From Chamaecrista fasciculata (lineage: Eukaryota > Streptophyta > Magnoliopsida > Fabales > Fabaceae), in NCBI GenBank assembly GCA_003254925.1, contig QANZ01005364.1, positions 62,001 to 126,000 of the forward strand: a DNA stretch of 64,000 nt. Reading direction: 5' to 3'. The translations under genes were made by a program, and so were the position numbers. Shown here piece after piece: positions 22,854-33,227 of this stretch (position 1 is its first letter; every line of letters starts with the position of its first letter). Under the pieces are notes generated by a model. The model saw only the letters and a list, made by a program, of their open reading frames with translations. It ran no database searches and was not told where the DNA came from.

Positions 22854-23144
22854 AAAAAAGAAGGCCAAAGTCCTATTTGGTCCCCCAGTTATGCTCCTTG
22901 TTCCAAATAGGTCTCCCAGTTATTTTTTGTTCCATATTGGTCCCCCACTTATGCAAAACTTAAAAAAGTTGGTCCCTCTAACGTTTTCCATCCATTTTTC
23001 CGTTAAAAAAAGAAGAAAAATAAACTTTCATCCCCAAAAGTTTTATTTTCTTATATTAAGGTCCTTTTCTTTTTATAATAGGATCAAAACATAAGAAAAT
23101 GAAATAAATTAAGATTTTAAGTGAATTTACCCAAAAGCATAAAA

Positions 23145-23189
<45 letters not shown>

Positions 23190-23192
<3 letters not shown>

Positions 23193-23448
23193 ACGAAACC
23201 GCCGAGACACACGACGACGACGGCGAAGTCATTCACGCTTCCTCCGTCGCCGTCCTCTTCCTCCGGCTTCGAGTTCTCCAGCTCCGCCGTCTCCCCCGCA
23301 AATCTGCCTCCTCCGCCTCCGCCGACGACCTCCTCTACAGCGGCCAGCTCTTACCTCTCCATCTCTCCCCTCACATTAACATGCTCCGAACCCTCCTCTC
23401 CTCCTCCGCCGCCGCACGCGACTCCTCCGGCAGCTCCAACGACTCCAA
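23190..23448 (+). pseudogene. MAKR/BKI1-like gene fragment, left arm copy
   Basis: One frame reads GFEFSSSAVSPANL. After a one-base shift the next reads ADDLLYSGQLLPLHLSP and then MLRTLLSSSAAARDSSGSS. The order F-E-F-S, then P/A-D-(D/E)-L-x-Y-x-G-x-LLPLHLSP-R, then MxRTLL matches plant membrane-associated kinase regulators (MAKR; relatives of the brassinosteroid-signalling inhibitor BKI1), which are tail-anchored by basic residues and bind receptor kinases. Only the N-terminal third is present and it is frameshifted, so it is not a gene. This arm has lost the canonical Phe and Arg that the other arm keeps. Confidence 0.75.
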
Positions 23449-23473
23449 CTCCCTCTTCGCCACCACCACCGAC

Positions 23474-23738
23474 TTGGAGTCGTTGGAGCTGCCAGAGGAG
23501 TCGCGTGCGGCGGCGGAGGAGGAGGAGAGGAGGGTTCGGAGCATGTTGATGCGAGGGGAGAGATGGAGAGGTAAGAGCTGGCCGTTGTAGAAGAGGTCGT
23601 CGGCGGCGGCGGAGGAGGCGGATTTGCGGGGGGAGACGGCGGAGCTGGAGAACTCGAAGTCGGAGGAAGAGGACGGCGACGGAGGAAGCGTGAATGACTT
23701 CGCCGTCGTCGTCGTGTGTCTCGGCGGTTTCGTGAAAG
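23474..23738 (-). pseudogene. MAKR/BKI1-like gene fragment, right arm (inverted) copy
   Basis: The reverse complement of this arm reads ADDLFYNGQLLPLHLSPRIN and MLRTLL, closer to the family consensus than the left arm. The two arms differ at scattered single bases (for example CTC/CTT, AGC/AAC), so they formed by duplication and have begun to diverge. Together they could form a long near-perfect double-stranded RNA if transcribed through. Confidence 0.78.
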
Positions 23739-24090
23739 AGAGAGAGAGAGAGAGAGAGAATCGAGAGAGAGAGGCGGAATTAGAGAGAGAGAGATTTATT
23801 TTGTGCTTTTGGGTAAATTCACTTAAAATCTTAATTTACTTCATTTTCTTATGTTTTGATCCTATTATAAAAAGAAAAGGACCTTAATATAAGAAAATAA
23901 AACTTTTGGGGATGGAAGTTTATTTTTCTTCTTTTTTTAACAGAAAAATGGATGGAAAACGTTAGAGGGACCAACTTTTTCAAGTTTTGCATAACTGGGG
24001 GACCAATATGGAACAAAAAATAACTGAGAGACCTATTTAGAACAAGGAGCATAACTGAGGGACCAAAATAGGACTTTGGCCAAAAAAGAA

Positions 24091-25287
24091 AGAAGGAAAG
24101 AAACATTTATCCATCATCTCAAGTAACGTTGGATTGATTAGGATATAAAGAGCTTGCGTACTATATGTTTCAATGTTATGAATTACTGAAGATATATATT
24201 TCATGCTAGCTATATCCAATAGATAATAAATTAAATTGACCACCCTTGGACCACTCTTTAAATTATTAGTCCTTCTTTAACTTTATGCACATACAAAAGA
24301 CTAATTAAGTATGTCACCTTGACATGATACCACAAAGTTATGTCGCTTGTACATACGTCTTTTTCTTTTTTCTCTTTCATTTTTCATGACACTTTTGACA
24401 ATGACTTTTTATTTTTTGATGGAAAAATTTCCAACACTTATGTTGAATTGCAAATTAATGGAGCCAATCAAACAAACCAACTATGAAATAACAGTATTAT
24501 TATTAGTTTACTATGAAGATAAGGCAAAAAGGTCCCTCTTTTTTTTTCACTCTAATTATGATTGCTTTTTTTATTCATCAATTATAATTGTTCAATTTGT
24601 TTTTGTTTTTTGAATTTAGAGTTGCAAAAGAAGCTATCAAACTCAAAAGAACTATACAGTAAATACAAATTAAAGAATTTAAACACGGAACCAAACATAA
24701 AGAGACGAGAAGTGATGAGACTATAATACATGATAAAGACAAAGATTTTGTAAAATCCATGAGGGCCTGCTAGATAAACATTTTGTCCATTCAAGATAAT
24801 TATTAATTAAGTGAATATTAATTATTTGAAATAATCTTCATTAACTCCTATGAATCTACATGCAAGTTTGTTATGCATATTCAAATTTCTCATTTATTAT
24901 GCTTAATTTAATTTGTCTAGAGGCTATAATAATTAAAGGAGACACTTCTAGCTGTTTCTTACCAACATGTATAGCTTTAGTTAATAATTTAACCACATGA
25001 TGTATCTTGATGATATATTGGAAAATTTGTAACTTTGACTGATATATATCTTTTAGAAAGGAAAAGAATTTAAGTAAAGTTATTTAATTTCTTGCTTAAA
25101 ATTTCAGTTTCATTTACATTTTTTTATTATTAGTCATGTAAAAAGGTATGTTAAATATTCTATAATTATCATTGGTAATACACCAAATTTTTATTACGTG
25201 TAATATTTTTATCAACAAAACGTTATATATAGTAAGTATATATATATATATATAATTTTTACCTAAGTTTAGGTTTTTTAAAGAAAC
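24091..25287. other. AT-rich intergenic stretch
   Basis: No protein-like ORF, delimited transposon or RNA gene seen. Short AT microsatellite near 25235-25255. Confidence 0.5.
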
Positions 25288-25300
25288 AAAAGACAAACAA

Positions 25301-25486
25301 TGAGGTTTGACTCATTTGATCACCTTTCACCTATGACAATTACATGGTTTGAGTTTGATTCCTAGTGATGACTCATTCGGTGGGTTATCTGTAAGTATAT
25401 CTGTAAGTGTTCATTGAGCCCTGATGCCTGCCTTGGCCCTGAATTAGGGCGCCATCCCCTCACTTAAATTTTCTCCTATATAAAAA
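25301..25486 (+). mobile_element. SINE (family A, copy 1)
   Basis: Body of 186 bases ending in an A-run, flanked by a 13-bp direct repeat AAAAGACAAACAA (25288-25300 and 25487-25499). The head has a tRNA-like B box (GGTTTGAGTTTGATTCC) and a poor A box. The tail 'TCTGTAAGTATATCTGTAAG' and 'CCCTGATGCCTGCC' is shared with the minus-strand copy at 57997-58197. Confidence 0.8.
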
Positions 25487-25754
25487 AAAAGACAAACAAA
25501 ATAGGGTAGTTACAACATATATATATAAATCTTTTCGTTTTTTCTTTTGAAATTTTGAGTGCACAAGAATCACTATTGATTTCTTGACTTGGGTATTTTT
25601 GTATATTTTATATATAGAGATGCAAGCTAATCTACTAATATCTACATAACAATGTTTGCCTTCTGCCACGTGTCAGTTAACCATGCATTTACTTTTTCCT
25701 TCTCCCATCCTCCACTTGACACGTCGCAGCTACATCCACCATCAAAAAAAAAAA

Positions 25755-25872
25755 CTGAATATATGGCGCCATCAACATTGGACTTGCTCCAATAAAATTA
25801 AAATTTGAATTGCTGAATATATGGCGCCATCAACATTGGACTTGCTCCAATAAAATTAAAATTTGAATTGCT
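25755..25872 (+). repeat. 58-bp tandem duplication in the Helitron
   Basis: Two identical copies (25755 and 25813) starting CTGAATATATGGCGCC. They lie upstream of the leader-like exons. Confidence 0.95.
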
Positions 25873-25990
25873 TTCTCTGCTTCCCATTTCTCAGCTAGAC
25901 AAGCCCATTCCGTATCTCTCTTCTCCCTCCAGTTTCTTTCTTCGCGATTCTCTTCTCTCCACGCCGTCACCATCGATTTCCCATCTTCTA

Positions 25991-26130
25991 TTTCATCTTC
26001 ATCGCAGCCTCCTCGACGCCATCTTCGATTTCGTCGTCAAAATCTGGTAAGTTTTCAAGCTTTCATCTTCATCGCAGCCTCCTCGACGCCATCTTCGATT
26101 TCGTCGTCAAAATCTGGTAAGTTTTCAAGC
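25991..26130 (+). repeat. perfect 70-bp tandem duplication including a splice donor
   Basis: Copies 25991-26060 and 26061-26130 are identical. Each is a leader-like exon end (TTCGTCGTCAAAATCTG) followed by GTAAGTTTTC, a strong donor at 26047 and 26117. It looks like a captured 5'-UTR exon border that was then duplicated. Confidence 0.9.
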
Positions 26131-26365
26131 CCATTTCTGAATAACTACAAAATGGTCCCCATTCCGCCATTTTCTTTCGCCTTTCACTTTCATTGTACCC
26201 ATTGTTAGGTTTAACTGATTTCTCACCTTCTATTTCATCTTCATCGCAGCATCCTTCATTGTGGTCGCTATCTTCGATTTCACATCAACATTTGGTAAGT
26301 TTTCCACCCATTAAATTAATCAGTTAGATTTTAGTCCAGCAAATTAATCGGCATTTTAGTCCAGC

Positions 26366-26755
26366 TTCTTGGATATGTACCCATTGTTATGTGACTTGAA
26401 ATAGAAGATGAGAAGTGGAATATTTTCGCTGTTATGGTGTCTGAATTACAAATTTGGATATGCCCCCCATTTCGGCATTTTAGTCCAGCTTCTTGGATAT
26501 GTACCCATTGTTGCAAATTTGGTGTCTGAATTACAGTTTAGTCCTTCTGTTAGTTCTGTTAGTTTAAAAAAAAAGCTTCCCTTATTAGATGATTATCCTT
26601 CAAGTAATATGCATTGTTCAATCGTTTCTTGGATATGTACCCATTGTTATGTGACTTGAAATAGAAGATGAGAAGTGAAATATTTTTGCTGTTATGGTGT
26701 CTGAATTACAAATTTATATATGCCCCCCATTTCGGCATTTTAGTCCAGCTCCTTG
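26366..26755 (+). repeat. dispersed direct duplication, about 130 bp, offset 260 bp
   Basis: 26366-26495 and 26626-26755 share TTCTTGGATATGTACCC onward through CATTTCGGCATTTTAGTCC with few changes. A third, shorter echo starts at 26490. Confidence 0.85.
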
Positions 26756-27699
26756 GGATTCTTTCTTCAATGTCACAAGCTATGACAGATAGGGTAATTG
26801 GCTGTGATTTTGTTTTTTTATGAAGTTTGGAGGAAAAAGAAAGCATTGCATGTTTACTATCTAAGCAAGTACAGAGAATAAAGAAGCAACCCAAGCTTTA
26901 TGTACTGTCAGTTGATTTGAAAATCAAGCAAAATTTGGAAAAAGAAATTGCAGAAGATTCATTGACGATACACAATGTCTCCTGAGGTTGAAATGAAAGC
27001 TAAAATAGTATCATTTCTTCGATTAATTACTTTTGCTTCTCTGAAAATTATGTTTTTAATGTTTTTTACTCAACTTTTTGGGTGGCTGATCTGCTTTAAG
27101 AACTTTTGACAATGATTATCATTGAACATTCCCAAGGGTGCATCTTCATCTGTTTTTACTTTTCATTGAGTGCAATCCAGATGGCGAATCATCATATGTT
27201 TATGACCATAAAAGTATCTTATTTAACAGTAATTGCAGTAATTAACAGAAGCTTATCTACACGAAGGAATTACCACATTTGGAGGTGAAAACACCATGTG
27301 CAAATCTATCAATTTGACCAAATAATAGCCTGATGTTGAATCAAGGGTAATCTTTTTTACTGCAATATATATATTTGCAAATCCATCTTATAATAAATTA
27401 AACAGGACCATAGTCAACTTCTTCATCTTCTATTTTGTCCAGCGTTAGCTCTTCTATATATATATATATATATATATAGTAGAAAATGAATAAAATACAT
27501 ATATTAATTAGATGCTACTTCAGTACTTTGTCATCTTGCTCAAACAAACTGTTGACAACCCCATAGTTTTATTTGATGTCATCTTGCTTCACAAACTTCC
27601 GGACTTTAAGGTTTATAATTTTCATTAGAAATGATGTCTAAAAATGTGTTATCATATGAATTCTTATATTTGATGTGAAATCTTTTTATCACATTTCAG

Positions 27700-27749
27700 A
27701 TTCTATGTGGCAGAGGTTGTCATTGGTTTGGAATACCTCCACTGTTTAG
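27700..27749 (+). pseudogene. AGC kinase (phototropin-type) exon fragment in Helitron
   Basis: An exon of 50 bases between an acceptor (TTTCAG) and a donor (GTAATC). The open frame reads FYVAEVVIGLEYLHC followed by L and a split codon. This is the alpha-E helix just before the catalytic loop in plant AGC kinases of the phototropin / D6PK class. The catalytic loop itself is absent. Confidence 0.7.
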
Positions 27750-27859
27750 GTAATCTATTCAACAAATCCCCATTTGTAATAAAAGCATAGGTCAAATTTT
27801 TAGTAACTTCTTTGGTGGCATTCAAATGGAAAAAATGTCAGCTTCCTGCTTTCTTTTAG

Positions 27860-27939
27860 CAACTTCAAAGGGAATCACACTTGGCTGCTGTGGAGATTGC
27901 ATTCGTTCCAGAAAGAGTATTTCTTCCTGTTGAAGTTTG
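27860..27939 (+). pseudogene. exon-like fragment of unknown origin in Helitron
   Basis: Bounded by TTTTAG and GTATGT. Two of three frames are open (one reads QLQRESHLAAVEIAF). I do not recognise it. Confidence 0.35.
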
Positions 27940-28290
27940 GTATGTAACTAATCATTGATTTATACAGTTATTTTGTAATTTATAACTGATTATATTTGGT
28001 CTATTAAAATGTGTAAGATGTTAATTTGCATTTTTATATCATCAAGCCTCAGCAACTTTTGTATGTGTAACCGATTGTAGCTACTATATTAAAATTAATT
28101 TATGCTTATATCATATTGTCAGAGTGGTATTAAATTTAGGTTCACATCTTGGTGGAGTTTCAAATCAACCAATTTATTAGTTTCTCAGGATTGTAAGACA
28201 TGGTCAGAGTGAGTGTTACAGTCTCAGGTAGTCATTAGGTAATGTGGTAATGATATGCCTAAATCTCATAAATTCTGTTCACATCCCTAA

Positions 28291-28417
28291 GTCATGGAAG
28301 ATCAAAATTCCATAATGCATCAAAACTCTTTAACCACAAATCAACTTCAAAAAGAAGCACGACTTAAAAGGAGGATCATCCAATCACACAAGCGAGCTCA
28401 GAGACTGAAAATATTAG
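28291..28417 (+). pseudogene. exon-like fragment of unknown origin in Helitron
   Basis: An ATG-led frame reads MEDQNSIMHQNSL and then a basic stretch (KEARLKRRIIQSHKRAQRL), ending near a GTATAT donor. A possible next exon begins after CAG near 28524 (CSPSNIHPNINSP) and stops at 28618. Not recognised. It could be transcription-factor-like (basic region) or captured helicase sequence. Confidence 0.3.
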
Positions 28418-28794
28418 GTATATTCTCATCTTCAACTATATTTTCATTTTTTTGATTGTTTGATGTCATTAAAACTTAAAAAAAATGGAAGTGATTGACA
28501 ATATTGTGATTTTTTCACCACAGCAGGGTGCAGTCCTTCAAACATACACCCTAATATTAATTCTCCTATTGGTGATGAAAATTGCTCGCCCTCCACTGTG
28601 ATGAGATTTAACGGATAAAATTGTGTGTGCCAGATGAAGAAACACATGTATTCTTATAGGCAATAAAAAACCCCTGTTACTCTTCTTTTGTTTTATTTTT
28701 TTCTCTTCTTTTGCTGATCCCCTTTTTCCTCCGTCTCCCCCACAAAAGAAAGTCTTGGGAACTTACTTAATTGTGCACTTCAATGCATTTGCAG

Positions 28795-28941
28795 TTATGG
28801 GATGCTACTACAGGTCAAGAATTCTCTGAGTACGCTGAACACGAAAAGAGGGCTTGGTCTGCTGATTTTTCTCCAGTATGCCCAACAAAACTTGCCAGTG
28901 GAAGTGATGATTGTTCATTCAAGATGTGGAGCATCAGTGAG
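28795..28941 (+). pseudogene. SPA/COP1-type WD40 exon fragment in Helitron
   Basis: A 49-codon exon with borders GCAG and GTAAGC. It reads LWDATTGQEFSEYAEHEKRA, then WSADFSPVCPTKLASGSDDC and ends in an SISE tail. The EHEKRAWS.DFS...P..LASGSDDC pattern is typical of the WD40 propeller of plant SPA and COP1 proteins (light signalling, ubiquitin ligase), closest to SPA types by the PTKLASGSDDCS block. Only one exon is present; the kinase-like and coiled-coil parts are missing. Confidence 0.85.
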
Positions 28942-29188
28942 GTAAGCTTCCTTTCACACAGAGACACACTTATGGCTGCATGTAAGGCTGTGGACACACA
29001 GGTTCTACTTTAGACACCATTTTATATATATATACTAATATTCCTATTTAGATAGCTATATGTTGTATGTAATTATAGCAAAACCTGATCTATACAGAAG
29101 AATTATGGAGAACAAGAAGAATTCCGCATATATACAGATATATATGCAGAGTTAATTAAAGCTAATATTTTGTTTTACTTTGGACCAG

Positions 29189-29375
29189 GATGAGTCATAC
29201 CTTGACAATTATATTAGTACCATTGGTGCTGACTTTGAAAGTATTCATATTTACCCTGTAAGCTTCCATTTCACATTATTTTAAATTCAAACATCTGACT
29301 AATTATTTCCCATGCTCTTCTCTATAGGAAATTCGCACTGTGGAGCAGGATGGGAAGATTATTAAACTTCAAATT
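29189..29375 (+). pseudogene. Rab1/RabD GTPase exon fragments in Helitron
   Basis: The first exon (29189 to about 29240) reads DESYLDNYISTIGADFE, the switch I region with the effector Thr. The second (29328-29375) reads EIRTVEQDGKIIKLQI, up to just before the WDTAGQ motif. Introns have GT-AG borders. In intact Rab1/RabD proteins (ER-Golgi vesicle traffic) these segments follow each other directly. The P-loop exon and all downstream exons are absent. Confidence 0.88.
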
Positions 29376-29489
29376 GTAAGTCTTCTGTTTAGATCTCCTT
29401 TAAGCATGATTAGTGAATTAATGATATGATTACTGATATCAGTATGCATAACCAGTAAATAAATGAAATCAAGATTTCATGTATGTAAG

Positions 29490-29855
29490 AATCTGAAGGA
29501 ACTCCAAAATGAGGTTGATGCTGCTGATGTAGCTTTGAGAAGGTTAAAATTTACTCATCCAGCTTTTTATGTTTCTATTATCCTTGAATTCTGAGAAGTT
29601 TTACACTTTTACTTCTTTGCAGTTCCTTCTTGATTCAGGTTGAGGGAAGAAGAGGTTGCACAGGCTGACAGTGTACAAGAGCAGATTACTGAAATTTTTT
29701 TCCCCAATTTCTATCAATTACATGGATTATGTGTTGTGGTTCAGTTCTACCTTTCCTGGTGCAGATTGAGAGGCCTTTATAGAGACATAGTTGATAGACA
29801 TGTAGCAGAGTTGCAAGAGTACTATGATGAATTGAGGCATAATCTTTATGAGTAG
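29490..29855 (+). pseudogene. coiled-coil gene fragment(s), SMC-like, in Helitron
   Basis: The exon 29490-29542 reads NLKELQNEVDAADVALRR and splices in frame (AG|G) to 29639 onward (LREEEVAQADSVQEQITE), a heptad-like coiled coil such as SMC-family arms. The frame stays open to TAG 29853-29855, ending with a second piece (LYRDIVDRHVAELQEYYDEL) after a possible acceptor at 29764. The source gene is uncertain. Forty bases later comes the Helitron 3' hairpin. Confidence 0.5.
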
Positions 29856-29996
29856 CAATACCAATTTTTACAAAAAAAAAAACAAAAACAAAAACACCCG
29901 TGCGAACGCACGGGTCTCATACTAGTAGTAGTAATATTAAAAGTAGGCATCCATAGAACGTGTTAGCTACCCAAGCCAAAAAGTGTCCCACACAAT

Positions 29997-30018
29997 CACG
30001 TGCCACGTGGCCCACGTG
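29997..30018. promoter_or_regulatory. three G-boxes in 22 bases
   Basis: CACGTG occurs at 29997, 30004 and 30013, with a TGACGTGT at about 30034. Such clusters bind bZIP/bHLH factors in plant promoters (ABRE/G-box). It lies just outside the Helitron's right end, and no gene is visible next to it, so a promoter role is inference. Confidence 0.5.
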
Positions 30019-30282
30019 CAATGATCTCCTTCGTGACGTGTCAATCAAAATCCCAACCTCACAATTCAGATGCTACTCTGCTTCTTCCTCCTTTAGACCN
30101 TACACATAAACTTTTTCCTAAAAAAAAAGGAAAATATATAATCATATATAGTACCTCAGCTCATTTGAAATTAGTAAGGAAGGTTATTTAGGATTAATTT
30201 TTCTAGTGGCGCTGATAATTTATTTTTTAAGAGATTGATCGACCACCCTAATAATCCCACAATGTATATCATCAGTTGCAGC

Positions 30283-30622
30283 CTATGAAGCATGAACACT
30301 TTATTTTGAGAGCGTGTCGTCATGTCAGATACGTGTCCATGTCCGACACTCGTATGACATCGACACGACACATATTCATAAATTTTAAAATATTAAATTA
30401 ACTTTTTGTGACTTTAACATGACAAACAATAAAGAACAATGACACATATGACATATATTATGAATAGATATTATAATTTTAAAGTTTTTATCAAAATTAA
30501 TAAATTTTTAATTATTTATATATATAAATATATGTTGTGACATGTCATGTAAGTTTAAGAATTTAGCGTGTCGGTGTGTCCGTGTCGTGTCCCCTATCCG
30601 TGTCAGTGTCCATGCTTCATAG
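30283..30622. mobile_element. hAT-type MITE, copy 2 (340 bp)
   Basis: Ends CTATGAAGCATGAACAC / GTGTCCATGCTTCATAG, exact 8-bp TSD GTTGCAGC (30275-30282 and 30623-30630). Same family as 15420-15733, in the opposite or ambiguous orientation. Confidence 0.92.
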
Positions 30623-31003
30623 GTTGCAGCCAAAATTTCCATTCAATCTCAGCAAACTCAATGCAAAAATTAATCAAAATGATAATTAAGTTACATGATA
30701 AAAAATTACATCATGTCAATATACTAGTAATAATAAACGTTTTGCCAAAGAAAACTGAGAAATTAAGTTGGGGCAAAATTAGATTTGATGGGTCCACCAC
30801 GTTTAATAAGTATTAAGAAGATACTAGATATAAAATAATAAAAAAAAGTGAAAAGCAATAAGTTATAGAAAAAATTAAGCACTTTTTTATTATTGTCTTA
30901 AAACACTAAAATCATATATATTTTAAGAGCTTTACAATTTCAACGTAATATTTCTATATAAATTAAGACATGTACAAAACCCATTAACTAGTATAATAAT
31001 ATT

Positions 31004-31280
31004 AGCTAAAATACATAAAATTCTCTTAAATTTTACTCAAATGCAAAATATTCCCTGAGCTTTGAAATTAAATATGACAAGAAGTGTTATGAACTTTCAA
31101 TTTGGTGTAAAAAAAACTCATCTTGATTAGATTTTTACTAAAAAAAATCAATATTTTTTTTGTGGTCTTTCGTATAAAATTAAAAAATTGTAGAGTCTTT
31201 CATCATATTTTAAAATTCAGGATATTTTTTTTACACTAACTAAAATTATTACTATTATTATTATTTTATGTATTTTAGCT
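31004..31280. mobile_element. Mutator-like MITE, 277 bp
   Basis: Terminal repeats AGCTAAAATACATAAAAT / ATTTTATGTATTTTAGCT, exact 9-bp TSD AATAATATT (30995-31003 and 31281-31289). The inverted similarity continues weakly inward. Confidence 0.88.
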
Positions 31281-31289
31281 AATAATATT

Positions 31290-31940
31290 TAGTTGCCCTT
31301 ATTGAAGGGTTGTTAAAGTGTGTGTGATGGGTCAATTTATTTGAGGATATGGGGTATGGTGTGGCCACAGATCGTTTTGGACCATTTTGAGAAAAATAAA
31401 GTTTCCCGCAGTCCGTGACCAAACAACTCCATGCATCCACATCCATCCATCTCACATTACCTCCCAATATTTAATTTTTAATCAGCTATATGGCTCTAAT
31501 TAATTACTATCATAATTTACATAATCTATATAATGCATCTCCTTACGTTTGTTTTCTTTCATTTTTTTTTAAAAACAAAACAATTTTATTCTTCCAATTA
31601 TATTTGAGCTAGAATCTCTGCAGTTTTCCCTCAATTATTTATAATTAACTTTCTCGTGCAATTCATTTATCTCTTTTTCGATATATATTGATTATTGACC
31701 CCCGCTTTCGAGTTAATGTGCAAATTACTGCAAAACACAATCAATATCTTAGCTTTGAAAATAGACATAACAGAGTATTCAAGATTGAATCACATATTCC
31801 GATCCCCTTTAATTACCATTCTATTAAGATAAAATAATTCATTTTATAAAACATTGTTTTGTGATGTTTAACAGTGCACAATCACTTTTCTTGATATAAA
31901 TAACTTACTAATTTAGCCCAATATATAATTATTTTAATTT
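31290..31940. other. AT-rich spacer
   Basis: No feature seen apart from a less AT-rich patch at about 31310-31460 of unknown nature. Confidence 0.4.
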
Positions 31941-32005
31941 TACTACTTCCTCAGATTCTATATATCTGATGTTTTGGAGAGTTTTTTTTATTTCAAAATA
32001 TCTGA

Positions 32006-32607
32006 TGATACATCACTATTTGGGCGTACGCCTAAAATGCCCTCGAACCGGGCCTCTTCTCCCCTCCACACCTTGCAAGGCGCACTCGAGCCAATTGTGT
32101 GCCCTCCGCACAGTTAGGGGCGCCCCCCTCCACCCAGGAGCATGGCGCCCGCCTCCAAATTAACACTTAGTCACCCACGACTACCTCGCTCCGCAATCCA
32201 CGCTACGGGAGATCGTGGGCTACTGACTTGTTCACACCCACGTTCTCCAGTATTATGGCGACCGCCCGGCAACACAGCAGGCAACCACCCACGATTGCCT
32301 TGCTCCGCAATTCTCGGTCTCCACCATCCTCGCTGGTGGAGATCGTGTCTGGTTACGTGGTGCGCCCCGCGCGCTGACCACCTCTCTCCCCCTGCTCTAT
32401 AAATAGGGCCCAACCCAGCAGTTCAAGGTTAGCTACTTCTTACACTCCAGAATTCTCTTACTCTCATATCACTCTCTTACTAACTTGAGCGTCGGAGTAC
32501 TCTTCGCAGGGCCCCCCTGTGAAGCTCTTGCAGGTTCTTGTTCGACTCTTGGCTTGCAGTCCACAACCGGTGAACTAGGTAAGTGCCACCCATTTTCTAG
32601 TTTATCA
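32006..32607 (+). mobile_element. solo LTR, 602 bp, gypsy-like
   Basis: Begins TGATACATCAC and ends TTTATCA, with TGATA/TATCA inverted ends and an exact 5-bp TSD TCTGA (32001-32005, 32608-32612). It has a TATA box (CTATAAATAG, about 32396) and the leader 'TTGAGCGTCGGAGT' often seen in gypsy LTRs. It is GC-rich compared with its surroundings. Confidence 0.9.
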
Positions 32608-32640
32608 TCTGATGTTTTATAAATTATCATCTACCTTAAA

Positions 32641-33227
32641 TAGGGGTGTTCATTGGGTTGGGCTAACCCGCCAACCCGCTAAAACCAACCCAACCCACTA
32701 GTTTGGGTTGGTTTGAGTTGGGCTGGCGGGCTGGTTTGGGTTAAAAAAAGTTGAGCCCGTTGTGGTTTGGGTTGGGCTGCGGGTTTCAAGATTTTGAGCC
32801 CGCTCAACCCAAACCAACCCGCCGGCCCGCAAAAATATTAAATAAAAAATAAAATTAATTTTTATTTAGTTAAAATTCTATTTTAATATCACAAATAATA
32901 TTATTTTTACAATTTGGTCAATTAATAAATTTTTATTCTCAATTTAGTCCATAAAAAACAAATTGTGAAGGACCAAACTAAAGAAAAAAATTTAAGAGAG
33001 ACCAAATTTTATATAAAATAAATATATAAAAAATAAAAATAAAAAAAAACTAGTATGGGCCAACCCGCCAACCCAACCCAAACCAACCCGCCACTGTTTA
33101 GTTTGAGTTGGTTTGGGTTGACTCAATTATTTTCTTTAGCCCAACCCAACTCAACCCGCCAAATAAATTAATGAGCCCGAACCAACCCGCCCTAAACCCA
33201 ACCCAACCCGGCCTGTGAACACCCTTA
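32641..33227. mobile_element. hAT-like MITE rich in GGTTGGG/CCCAACC
   Basis: Ends TAGGGGTGTTCA / TGAACACCCTTA with near-exact 8-bp TSD ACCTTAAA / ACTTTAAA (32633-32640, 33228-33235). The arms are packed with AACCCAACCC motifs in inverted order. Confidence 0.82.

Larger units (their letters stand above)
22863..24081. mobile_element. Pack-MULE foldback: whole-element hairpin with a duplicated host-gene fragment
   Basis: Ends GGCCAAAGTCCTATTTGG and CCAAAATAGGACTTTGGCC are flanked by an exact 9-bp TSD AAAAAAGAA (22854-22862 and 24082-24090). The arms 22863-23448 and 23474-24081 are inverted copies with only a 25-nt loop (23449-23473). The outer part of each arm is the terminal repeat shared with 19967-21003. 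The inner part (about 23190-23448 and 23474-23738), after a (CT)n/(GA)n run, is GC-rich captured coding sequence. No transposase. Confidence 0.93.
25631..29925 (+). mobile_element. non-autonomous Helitron carrying fragments of several host genes
   Basis: The left end begins TCTACTAATATCTACA after an A (25630). The right end has the hairpin CCCGTGCG-AAC-GCACGGG (about 29897-29914) followed 7 bases later by CTAG (29922-29925) and then T. These match plant Helitrons: 5' TC, 3' hairpin plus CTRR, insertion between A and T, no TSD, no TIR. Inside are exon-like pieces with GT-AG borders from unrelated genes, all on the plus strand: AGC kinase (27700), WD40 (28795), Rab (29189) and coiled coil (29490). 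I see no Rep/helicase. Confidence 0.88.

Noticed and set aside
23381..23590. 69-codon plus-strand frame with Asp/Ser/Glu-rich protein
   Set aside because: It reads from one hairpin arm through the loop into the inverted arm, so it is a product of the foldback, not a native gene.
32142..32413. Overlapping plus and minus frames of 80-86 codons
   Set aside because: They lie inside a solo LTR with clear TSD; GC-rich composition explains the open frames.
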